NCBI RefSeq assembly: GCF_020682705.1
Contig: NZ_JAGTTN010000001.1
Coordinates: forward strand, 248,001-312,000
Reading direction: 5' to 3'
Length of the DNA: 64,000 nucleotides
Source of the DNA: Microbacterium allomyrinae
GTDB taxonomy: Bacteria > Actinomycetota > Actinomycetes > Actinomycetales > Microbacteriaceae
Shown: positions 29,070 through 35,720 of the stretch, piece by piece
Layout: each line of letters starts with the position of its first letter
Numbering within the stretch: position 1 is the stretch's first letter
The notes under the pieces: generated by a model
What the model saw: the letters and a program-made list of their open reading frames with translations, nothing else
Databases searched by the model: none
What the model was told of the DNA's origin: nothing
Made by a program: the position numbers and the translations under genes

Positions 29070-31163
29070 TCACGCCCGCGCGACTCCCGGAGCCCTCTCA
29101 TACCGGTCGGGGACGATTTCGAGCGCAGCCTGTCCGCCGGTGAGGGAGCGCAGATCGAGCACATAGCGGGCGAGTTCCGCATCGGGCACGACGGCGCTGA
29201 TGCGCGCGCTCCCGTCATCGCCGGTCTCGGTCGCCCCCACTCGTCCGCGCCGACCCGAGAGGTCGGTGAGCACCGGACCCTGCATCGCGGCAGGCACGGT
29301 GACGGTGACGTTCGACACCGGTTCGAGAAGGACCGTGCCCGCCTGCGCGAGCGCGGCCTTGACACCGAGGGACGCTGCCGTGCGGAACGCCATCTCCGAC
29401 GAGTCGACCGAGTGCGCCTTGCCGTCGTATAGCTCCACCCGCACGTCGACGACAGGATGCCCCTGCGGCCCGCCCGTGGCGAGAGCGTCGCGGGCGCCCT
29501 TCTCGACGGCGGCGATGTACGAGCGCGGCACGGCGCCGCCCACCACCGAATCGACGAACTCGAACCCGCCGCCGGCCCCCAGTGGCGACACGCGCAGCTG
29601 GACGACCGCGAACTGCCCGTGACCGCCGGACTGCTTCTTGAGCTTGCCTTCGGCCGCGGCGCGGCCGGCGATCGTCTCCCGGTACGCCACCGGGGCGGGC
29701 GACGTCTCGACGTGCACGCCCAGGACTCGGGCGAGCCGTTCCACGGCCACGGCGATGTGCGCGTCACCGAGCCCGCGAAGAACCGTGTGGCCGCCCGCGC
29801 GGTCCACCACGAGCGTCTCGTCGTCGGCGACGAGCCGTGCGAGCGCCGTCGACAGCTTGACGTCGTCGGACTGCGACACGGGTGCGAGGCTCACGGCATA
29901 GACGGCGTGCCGCTCCGGGAGGGCGACCGGGCGCGCACCGGTGGCGGGTCTCGTCCACAGCAGCGATCCCGATGGCGTTCCGACGAGCTTCGCGACGGCG
30001 CCGATGTCGCCTGCGCGCAGAGCGTCGGCGGGCAGATGCTCCGATCCGCGCAGCCGGAACAGGGCAGGCATCCGCTCTTCGACGCCGGTCGTGGCGTTGC
30101 GCAGGCGGTCGCCCGGGCGGAGGACTCCCGACAGCACCTTGAGCATGGCGATCTGACCGACGAACGGATCGGCGAGAGTGCGGAAGACGTGAACGAGCGT
30201 CTCTCCGGTGGGGTCGATGGAGACGGAGTGCTCGGTGCCGCCGCTCCCGCTGTGCGCGCGGTCTGCGCCGTCGTCCACGTGTACGCCGATCCGGATGATG
30301 CCGTCACGGCTTCCCGGCGCCGGCGCCAGTTCGCAGACGAGGTCTGCCACCCGGTCCACCCCGGTGCCCGTCGCCGCGGAGCACAGCAGCACCGGGATCG
30401 CCTCGCCCTCGGCGACCTCCTTCGCGAGGGTGCGCTCCAGCTCTCGCGGAGTCGGCTCGACCCCGTCGAGGTAGGCCTCCAGCTGGGCGTCGTCGTGCGA
30501 GACGATCTCCTCCGTCGCATCCTGGTGGAGGCGGTGCTCCTCGTCCGCGAGGTCCGCGGGCACGGGCTCCTCGTGGTGCCGGCCGTCGGCGTCGTAGATG
30601 AGTGCGTGCTCGCCGATCACGTCCGCGATTCCGCGGAAGTCGTGCTCCTCCCCCATGGGCAGCTCGAGGGGCAGGAGCTTCGGGCCGAACGCCGCGCGCA
30701 GATCCGCCAGCACACGGCGAAAATCGGCCCGTGCGCGATCTTCCTGTGTCACCACGATGAGGCACGGCACCCCGGCGGCGGCTGTGGCGGCCCAGGCGGC
30801 CTTCGTGCCCGCGGTCACGCCGTCGACCGCGCTCACCACGAGGAGAGCGACATCTGCGACGGAGAGCGCCGTGTCGAGCGACCCGATGAAGTCCGGGTGG
30901 CCCGGGGTGTCGACCAGGGTCACTGCGCTCGTCGTGCCGTCGCTCTGGTTCCACGTGAGGTAGGCGAGTGACAGCCCTAGCGAGATGCCTCGCGCGATCT
31001 CCTCCGGCTCGTCGTCGCACACCGTGGTGCCCTGCTCGACGCTGCCCATCCGGGGGATCGCGCCGGCTCGATGCAGCAGCGCCTCGACGAGGGTGGTCTT
31101 TCCCGCGCCACTGCTTCCGACGAGCGCGACGGTGCGATGTGTGACGGGCGTTGAAGCATCCAC
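29070..31163 (-). CDS. Elongation factor G-like protein (EF-G2)
   Basis: A 697-residue translational GTPase paralogue. Domain I has G1 GSSGAGKT (16-23) and G3 DTPGH (85-89), but the G4 motif NKxD is replaced by TQED (139-142), so guanine recognition is altered or weak. Domains II-V of EF-G follow, with GHGQFAVVQLRVSPL and VVGGAVPRSYIAAVEKG in domain IV and the C-terminal EVVPDRYE-like end. This matches the EF-G2/FusA2 branch common in actinobacteria, whose role is not settled. GTG 31163 follows GGGAGGTCTGC. Confidence 0.85.
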   Translation of the reverse strand: MDASTPVTHRTVALVGSSGAGKTTLVEALLHRAGAIPRMGSVEQGTTVCDDEPEEIARGISLGLSLAYLTWNQSDGTTSAVTLVDTPGHPDFIGSLDTALSVADVALLVVSAVDGVTAGTKAAWAATAAAGVPCLIVVTQEDRARADFRRVLADLRAAFGPKLLPLELPMGEEHDFRGIADVIGEHALIYDADGRHHEEPVPADLADEEHRLHQDATEEIVSHDDAQLEAYLDGVEPTPRELERTLAKEVAEGEAIPVLLCSAATGTGVDRVADLVCELAPAPGSRDGIIRIGVHVDDGADRAHSGSGGTEHSVSIDPTGETLVHVFRTLADPFVGQIAMLKVLSGVLRPGDRLRNATTGVEERMPALFRLRGSEHLPADALRAGDIGAVAKLVGTPSGSLLWTRPATGARPVALPERHAVYAVSLAPVSQSDDVKLSTALARLVADDETLVVDRAGGHTVLRGLGDAHIAVAVERLARVLGVHVETSPAPVAYRETIAGRAAAEGKLKKQSGGHGQFAVVQLRVSPLGAGGGFEFVDSVVGGAVPRSYIAAVEKGARDALATGGPQGHPVVDVRVELYDGKAHSVDSSEMAFRTAASLGVKAALAQAGTVLLEPVSNVTVTVPAAMQGPVLTDLSGRRGRVGATETGDDGSARISAVVPDAELARYVLDLRSLTGGQAALEIVPDRYERAPGVARA

Positions 31164-31242
31164 GCAGACCTCCCGCGACGGTGCGGATTCCTAGCTCCAT
31201 CGTGTCGGGGATGCCGCGATTGCACCAGTGCGAACATCCGGC

Positions 31243-31322
31243 GGAGTGAATGCCCGCCGGGGTGAATGCCCGACGGGGTGAATGCCCGACGGGGTGAATG
31301 CCCGACGGGGTGAATGCCCGGC
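31243..31322. repeat. Five tandem copies of a 16-bp repeat
   Basis: The unit GGGGTGAATGCCCGAC is repeated five times without gaps; the three central copies are identical and the outer two differ by one to two bases. It fills the 182-bp space between the start region of the EF-G2 gene and the stop of the collagen-like gene. Confidence 0.9.
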
Positions 31323-31345
31323 CGGGCGGCTGCGCGCGCCTGCGC

Positions 31346-32068
31346 TCAGCCCTCGGCGGTCGGCTCCGGCTCCGGCTCCGGCTCCACCGGGCCGAAGAGC
31401 ACCCAGGCACCGGCATCGCACTCGAAGAACGCGAGCTGATCGGTGTCGATGTACACGTCGCCGTCGGTCGTGCAGGTGTCGTCAACGGGCGCGCCGATAC
31501 CGAGCGACAACTGAGTGCCGGGGGCACCGGGAGCGCCGCTCGGCCCTTGCGCGCCCTCGCCGCCCTGTGCTCCCTGCTCGCCCTGGGCGCCGGTCTCGCC
31601 GCTCGCGCCCGTCTCGCCCGTGAGATTCTCAGCGGCCGACTCGCGGATGTTGCCCACGAGCGTCCAGTCGTCCTGGAAGAGGTACACGTCGGCCGTGAGG
31701 ATGTCGATGTAGACGTCGCCTTCGTATCCCTTGCCGGATTCGGGAACGCCGGATCCTGCACGAACGGCGGATCCTGCCGGCAGGATCTCCTCGATCGCCG
31801 CGGCGTAGTCCGGGCTGATCGATGCGACCGGTGTGGGAGAAGACGCCGGCGGCGCGGCGGTGTCGACGGAGCGCGCGAGCCACGACCCGAGGAACGCCGC
31901 GAAGAACGACAGCAGCACGAAGCCGAGTCCGAACCAGACGAGGGTCGATCGTGTGACCGCCGCAGCGGCGGGGGCTGCGGCTGCCGGCGACGGGGAGGGG
32001 GGTGCGGGCACCCCGTTCTCGGTGGAGCGATCGGCCACGGCCCGTCCCCTTTCTAGCGCGTGCGTCAT
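31346..32068 (-). CDS. Membrane-anchored protein with collagen-like Gly-x-y repeats
   Basis: A 240-residue protein. A Pro/Ala-rich cytoplasmic N-terminus, one helix (LVWFGLGFVLLSFFAAFLGSW, type II orientation expected) and an exported region follow. That region has two similar blocks with GDVYID (GYEGDVYIDILTADVYLFQ and TTDGDVYIDTDQLAFFECD) separated by about eleven Gly-x-y triplets (GETGASGETGAQGEQGAQGG, then GEGAQGPSGAPGAPG). The C-terminal end is a Glu-Pro repeat. The collagen segment suggests trimerisation. ATG 32068 is chosen over an earlier in-frame start because the latter adds only a Cys-containing leader. Function unknown; a surface role is inferred. Confidence 0.75.
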   Translation of the reverse strand: MTHALERGRAVADRSTENGVPAPPSPSPAAAAPAAAAVTRSTLVWFGLGFVLLSFFAAFLGSWLARSVDTAAPPASSPTPVASISPDYAAAIEEILPAGSAVRAGSGVPESGKGYEGDVYIDILTADVYLFQDDWTLVGNIRESAAENLTGETGASGETGAQGEQGAQGGEGAQGPSGAPGAPGTQLSLGIGAPVDDTCTTDGDVYIDTDQLAFFECDAGAWVLFGPVEPEPEPEPTAEG

Positions 32069-32243
32069 CGCGCACGACCCCCACAGCCGTGCCACGTGTG
32101 ACAACTGTAGGGAGCCGGCGCCTCCGTGTCACCATCGGCGGCCGAATTCGTAGGCGGAAGCGCACGGGACTTCGCTTCCGTCACCCGACTCCGCTCGAGA
32201 CGTCACTCGATGCCCGCTCGGTATGGGGATTCCGCCAATTAGA

Positions 32244-32286
32244 TGAGAGGGCTCTCATTCTGCTAGCTTGTCCCCCAATTGGGGGA
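32244..32286. promoter_or_regulatory. Two palindromes upstream of a small cysteine-containing ORF
   Basis: TGAGAG-GG-CTCTCA (32244-32257) and the perfect 16-bp palindrome TCCCCCAATTGGGGGA (32271-32286) lie close together, with TAGCTT between them. The area is AT-richer than its surroundings and sits 48 bp before ATG 32334. They look like operator sites of an unknown regulator. Confidence 0.4.
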
Positions 32287-32333
32287 CGCTGGGGGCGCGA
32301 GGTAGCGCAACGTCCCTCCCGCCTGGGGGCGAC

Positions 32334-32573
32334 ATGACCGACCTTGCGTCGACCGATATCGGTCTGCCGAGCCTTGCGCCGAGCATCGATGGCCAGAGCC
32401 CGATCTGTGAGGAGTGCGAACATCCCTCGATCATCCAACCCCGCCGCCCCTCACGCCTGCGGGCGGCGCTTGGCATCAAGCCTCGTCCCGCTGAATGCCA
32501 GGTTCGGGTCGAGGATGTCTCGGGGCTGGGCACACTGCCATGCGGATGCCGCGCCGCGTCGCACGGATCGTAG
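32334..32573 (+). CDS. Possible small cysteine-containing protein
   Basis: A 79-residue ORF, ATG 32334 with GGGGGCGAC upstream and third positions mainly G/C. It has C-E-E-C followed by C-E-H-P in the middle (ICEECEHP), one Cys in the AECQV segment and a final CGC. The pattern could bind a metal but matches no family I know. It lies in a stretch of about 600 bp between divergently oriented genes, downstream of two palindromes. Coding is plausible but not certain. Confidence 0.3.
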   Translation: MTDLASTDIGLPSLAPSIDGQSPICEECEHPSIIQPRRPSRLRAALGIKPRPAECQVRVEDVSGLGTLPCGCRAASHGS

Positions 32574-32668
32574 CGGCGGTCCCCGTCGAGTCGCTGGCGG
32601 CTGTTCACGTTGGCGGAGCCGGTGACCAATGGTTTCGAGGCAGTTACGTTGAAGAAACCTGTTCGCTC

Positions 32669-32680
32669 TAGCCTGGGGTG
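32669..32680 (+). promoter_or_regulatory. Leaderless promoter of the acyltransferase gene
   Basis: TAGCCT at 32669-32674 lies six bases before ATG 32681. GTG 32678 is in frame just before it. Confidence 0.5.
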
Positions 32681-33799
32681 ATGCCTGCCGGTCCAGTGAA
32701 GAGTGTCCATGGCACGTTCTCGATCCCGTCTCTGGACGGAATACGCTGCCTCGCGGTGCTGGCTGTTTTCGTCGGTCACTCTCAGTTCGGAGTCGGTCTG
32801 CCGTACTGGCCGGGGTTCGTGGGCGTGACCGTGTTCTTCTTCCTCAGCGGGTATCTCATCACGACTCTGCTGCGCAGGGAGCACGAGACGACCGGTCAGA
32901 TCTCACTCGGCCGGTTCTACCTGCGCCGTGCGCTGCGCATCCTGCCGCCTGCGTGGCTGGCTATCGCAGCGGCGGTCATCGTCGGCGCATTGGGGTGGGT
33001 CGCCTCCGACACGACGGTCTGGGGTGTGCTCGCCGAAACGCTGAACTATACGAACTACTACATCGTCTTCCACGGTCGCGAAGGATTGCCCCCGGATACG
33101 ACACAGTTCTGGTCGCTCGCCGTCGAGGAGCACTACTACCTCGTGATTCCGGTCGCGCTGCTGATTCTCTGGAAGCTCCGGGCGAGCCGCAAAGCAATCG
33201 GCTGGACGATGTTCGCGATCGCGATGCTCGTCCCGCTGTGGCGGATCTACCTCGGCATGAACGGCGCGAGTTTCGACCGGCTGTACGTGTCGACCGATAC
33301 TCGATTCGACGCGATGCTGCTCGGCACCGCCCTCGCGCTGCTGGCCAATCCGGCGCTGGGCGACGCACTCCCGCGGTGGGTGTCCAAACATCTCGGTCTC
33401 ATCGCGTCGATCGGTCTCGTCGTGTTCGTCGCGTGCGCAGCGACGCCGGTACTCGCGTTCCGATTGAGCATCGCCGACACGATCGAGTGCCTCGCTCTCG
33501 TCCCCATCTTCTGGTTCATAACCACGCGGCCGAGCGGCGCCGTCGGCCGGTTCCTGAATTCGAGAGTGGTGGTGCGCCTGGGCGTGCTGTCGTTCTCGAT
33601 CTATCTCTTCCATCGACTGGCGCTTTCCCTCGGCGCGAATCTTTTCGGGGATTCGATTCTCGCCGATGTGATCGGCCTGGTCCTGACTCTCGCCGTCGCC
33701 GAAGCGGTGTACCTGCTCGTTGAAAAGCCCTGTGGGCGGCTCCGACGACGGCTCGAGACCGCAGCGAAGAACCGTGAGAGCGTGAAGATCGGAGCGTGA
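32681..33799 (+). CDS. Acyltransferase family 3 membrane protein
   Basis: A 372-residue polytopic membrane protein. Conserved features are LDGIRCLAVLAVFVGHS with the active-site His, the RFYLRRALRILPPAWL motif, FWSLAVEEHYYLVIP and DTRFDAMLLGTALALL. About ten helices follow. Such enzymes O-acetylate or O-acylate cell-surface sugars, peptidoglycan or small molecules. There is no C-terminal SGNH domain. ATG 32681 has a -10 hexamer six bases upstream. The last codons and stop lie in a 14-bp tandem repeat, so the C-terminal end (RESVKIGA) may be recent. The 200 bp after it are without an evident gene. Confidence 0.85.
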   Translation: MPAGPVKSVHGTFSIPSLDGIRCLAVLAVFVGHSQFGVGLPYWPGFVGVTVFFFLSGYLITTLLRREHETTGQISLGRFYLRRALRILPPAWLAIAAAVIVGALGWVASDTTVWGVLAETLNYTNYYIVFHGREGLPPDTTQFWSLAVEEHYYLVIPVALLILWKLRASRKAIGWTMFAIAMLVPLWRIYLGMNGASFDRLYVSTDTRFDAMLLGTALALLANPALGDALPRWVSKHLGLIASIGLVVFVACAATPVLAFRLSIADTIECLALVPIFWFITTRPSGAVGRFLNSRVVVRLGVLSFSIYLFHRLALSLGANLFGDSILADVIGLVLTLAVAEAVYLLVEKPCGRLRRRLETAAKNRESVKIGA

Positions 33800-33819
33800 A
33801 GATCGGAGCGTGATGACCG
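33778..33819. repeat. Three tandem 14-bp units over the acyltransferase stop codon
   Basis: GAGCGTGAAGATCG occurs at 33778-33791 and 33792-33805, and as GAGCGTGATGACCG at 33806-33819. The stop codon is inside the second copy. Confidence 0.8.
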
Positions 33820-34007
33820 CCGATCGAGCGATTCCGTTGCGGGCGACGTCGCGTCCGTGACGACGTGGAGCTCGGCGCGGGGGTTCCTGGCACTGCTGGC
33901 GACTCCGCGGTGCCGATGACATGCCGAAGGGCGCCGACCTTGAGAAGAGGGTCGCGGTTGTCCCGTACGCCCGCGGGAGCGCGCCGTGAGCCACGCGGAG
34001 ATCAGCG

Positions 34008-34020
34008 TAGCCTTGCGAGC
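34008..34020 (+). promoter_or_regulatory. Possible leaderless promoter of a small ORF
   Basis: TAGCCT at 34008-34013, seven bases before ATG 34021. Confidence 0.4.
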
Positions 34021-34218
34021 ATGGAGCGTGCGGACATCTACACCGCCCAGTTCGACGACGTGAGCGTCGGCGGCCGCCAACGGGTCACCGTCGGCGTGGA
34101 GGGACGCGACCGGGAATCCGACGGCTCGATCCCTCCGCGCGCGTGGTTTCGGAGCGAGGAGTACACGCTCGACGTGGAAAACGACGGAGGGATCGCGATC
34201 TACGTGAGGCGGCGGTGA
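34021..34218 (+). CDS. Small hypothetical protein (65 aa)
   Basis: Begins MERADIYTAQFDDVSVGGRQ and ends with an Arg-rich tail (IYVRRR). It is hydrophilic, without signal peptide or membrane segment. Third positions are almost all G/C, which supports coding. A TAGCCT hexamer lies seven bases upstream. Its stop overlaps the ATG of another small ORF (TGATG). I recognise no family. It adjoins the left boundary of the proposed integrated element but lies outside it. Confidence 0.45.
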   Translation: MERADIYTAQFDDVSVGGRQRVTVGVEGRDRESDGSIPPRAWFRSEEYTLDVENDGGIAIYVRRR

Positions 34219-34382
34219 TGGATCTGGCTCACGGGCTTGCGGACGCCCGGCCTTCCGCCGGCCAAGTCGACGACGAGCTCGGCAAGACCGCCGTCGCGAA
34301 GGCGATGCATCGCCAGCCGCCCCGTCCCGAGGAAGCGCAGGCAAGTACACATCGGCAAGGCCCCCGGGTCGAGCACCCGTGA
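34218..34382 (+). CDS. Possible small hypothetical protein coupled to the preceding ORF
   Basis: A 54-residue ORF (MDLAHGLADARPSAGQVDDE onward) whose ATG overlaps the stop of the upstream ORF as TGATG. Codon bias is weaker near its end, and its stop codon is inside the loop of a terminator-like hairpin. This could be a real second cistron or chance. Confidence 0.25.
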   Translation: MDLAHGLADARPSAGQVDDELGKTAVAKAMHRQPPRPEEAQASTHRQGPRVEHP

Positions 34383-34404
34383 GGGTGATCGGCCGGGGGC
34401 CTTG
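34356..34404. terminator. Hairpin at the outer edge of the proposed element
   Basis: CAAGGCCCCCGG (34356-34367) pairs perfectly with CCGGGGGCCTTG (34393-34404), and an inner stem CACCC/GGGTG closes the loop. It could end the small plus-strand ORFs. On the minus strand it lies 43 bp after the DWDF-like end at 34449, the position expected for the original nrdF terminator before insertion. Confidence 0.6.
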
Positions 34405-34448
34405 TCCTTGCGTCGACCCCACGAAAACCGCGGAATCACGTGGGATTC

Positions 34449-34460
34449 AGAAGTCCCAGT
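34449..34460. repeat. Distal attachment-site repeat (att copy 1)
   Basis: AGAAGTCCCAGT. On the minus strand the surrounding TGGGACTTCTGAATCCCA is a near-palindrome, as in core sites of tyrosine recombinases, and ends in TGA. This would be the original nrdF 3' end left behind by the insertion. Confidence 0.55.
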
Positions 34461-34717
34461 TCTCACCGGCTGACCATTCCAGGCCTGAAACTCGCGGGTT
34501 CTGGGCCACTGCCGTTGACTCGTGCCCTCTGCGTGCCACTCGGCGCGGCAACTGCTTCAAGCCCTTCCGCCGCCGCGGTTCGAGTGGCAAGTGCAACAAG
34601 GTTAATCGACGCGAGCTCTGGATCCTAGGTGCTCGGTGAGACCAGACTCGAACTAAGAGATGACGTCCCACCGGTTGGTGAAGTTTGTCGACACACCGGG
34701 CGGGTCAGCTGTTCTGA

Positions 34718-35198
34718 TTATGCCGCGGTCAGTTCGGGGCTGCTCACCTCCTCCGCCTTAGCGAGCCGCAGCGCCATGGAGTGCTCGCTGAAGTAGCGGC
34801 GGTCAGCGCCGTCTCACTCGTCGTGTTGTCCGATGCGGACGTGCCCTGCCAGGCGCAGCAGCGCAGCCGGGTTCGGGAAGGTGCCCACGTAGGTGCGGCG
34901 CTCGATCTCCTTGTTCACTCGCTCCAGCGGGTGCGTGGACCAGATCTGACGCCAATGCTGGAACGGGAACTGACAGAACGCGAGAAGGTCGTCTTTGGCG
35001 TCTTCGAGCATGTCAGCGACCTCCGGGTGCGACCGGCCGAGCATCCGGGTGACCTCGTGGAACTGGGTGAACACGTGCTCCGTGTCGGGTTGGACGAAGA
35101 TCGTGCGGATGATCGACGCGACCATCGGGCCAGCCCCCTTGGGGACGGTGGTGAGCACGTTGCGCATGAAATGCACCCGACTCCGTTGACAAAGCCGG
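34718..35198 (-). pseudogene. IS256-family (mutator-type) transposase, 3' fragment with internal stop
   Basis: The frame from CQRSRVHFMRNVLTTVPKGA through DDLLAFCQFPFQHWRQIWST, HPLERVNKEIERRT and FPNPAALLRLAGHV is the C-terminal catalytic part of IS256-type transposases. The N-terminal half is missing at about 35198. A Trp codon after QHDE has become TGA (34814-34816); the sequence then continues DGADRRYFSEHSMALRLAKA to a TAA at 34718. DNA around 34670-34705 (AAGTTTGTCGACACACC) is probably the IS end. Not functional. From att copy 1 to here (about 260 bp) nothing else was recognised. Confidence 0.8.
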
Positions 35199-35213
35199 CC
35201 GGCGATCAAGGTC

Positions 35214-35720
35214 CTATCCAGTTGGTGTGTCCGGCCATGCACATGGCTCTTGGGTGAACTCGCCGTCACCGGTGACCCATGTTCCCTCCGGGAGTGACTG
35301 AAGGTCGACGTCATTGAAGGCGGATCGGAAATTTGGGCCCGGACCATCGTTTGACAGTGTCCCGACGTAGATGCTCGATCCGTCCGCAATCGGAATCGTT
35401 CCCCGAGCCGAGTATTCTGGCCCATCCGGAGGCGATTCGGCGGTGAACGTCTGACCGCGTGATAGCCGATACTCACCAACCCCCTCCGTCGTCACGGAGG
35501 AAAAGTCGCGATCTTGCCGGTTCTCGATCCAGAATGAGTCGAACTGTGCATCATCTCCGCACCACATGAAGGTCACGGTGCTGTCCTGGACGGTGAGAAC
35601 CATCACCTTCGGATCAGGGCGCTGCCCCTGGAGTACGTCGCAGCCCGTCGTGCTGGCAATTGCGGCCAAGCCGATCGCGACAGCCGCGATCACTCGACGT
35701 CTAGTTGAGGCAGCCACCAT
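35214..35720 (-). CDS. Small lipoprotein, probable immunity protein of the metallopeptidase RHS module
   Basis: A 168-residue protein. STRRRVIAAVAIGLAAIAST followed by TGC is a lipoprotein signal peptide; the mature part (DVLQGQRPDPKVMVLTVQDS onward) is a hydrophilic beta-rich domain with one Cys pair. ATG 35720 follows GTGGAGGCT and lies inside the end of the RHS gene, overlapping it by 20 nt. A small gene directly after and overlapping an RHS gene is the usual immunity position. A cell-surface lipoprotein would suit protection against an incoming exported toxin. No family recognised. Confidence 0.6.
   Translation of the reverse strand: MVAASTRRRVIAAVAIGLAAIASTTGCDVLQGQRPDPKVMVLTVQDSTVTFMWCGDDAQFDSFWIENRQDRDFSSVTTEGVGEYRLSRGQTFTAESPPDGPEYSARGTIPIADGSSIYVGTLSNDGPGPNFRSAFNDVDLQSLPEGTWVTGDGEFTQEPCAWPDTPTG

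Noticed and set aside
32181..32438. Minus-strand ORF of 85 codons upstream of the collagen-like gene
   Set aside because: Poor codon bias and no ribosome site, and it crosses the palindromes; the opposite-strand small ORF is the better candidate.
34560..34600. GGTTCGA with short flanking complementarity, like a tRNA T-arm
   Set aside because: No acceptor, D or anticodon stem can be built around it. The element is better explained by the nrdF target than by a tRNA.
34447..34671. Minus-strand ORF of 74 codons ending SAGENWDF
   Set aside because: Only the last four residues resemble NrdF; the rest is Arg-rich and unlike any protein. I interpret the end as att sequence, not as a gene.
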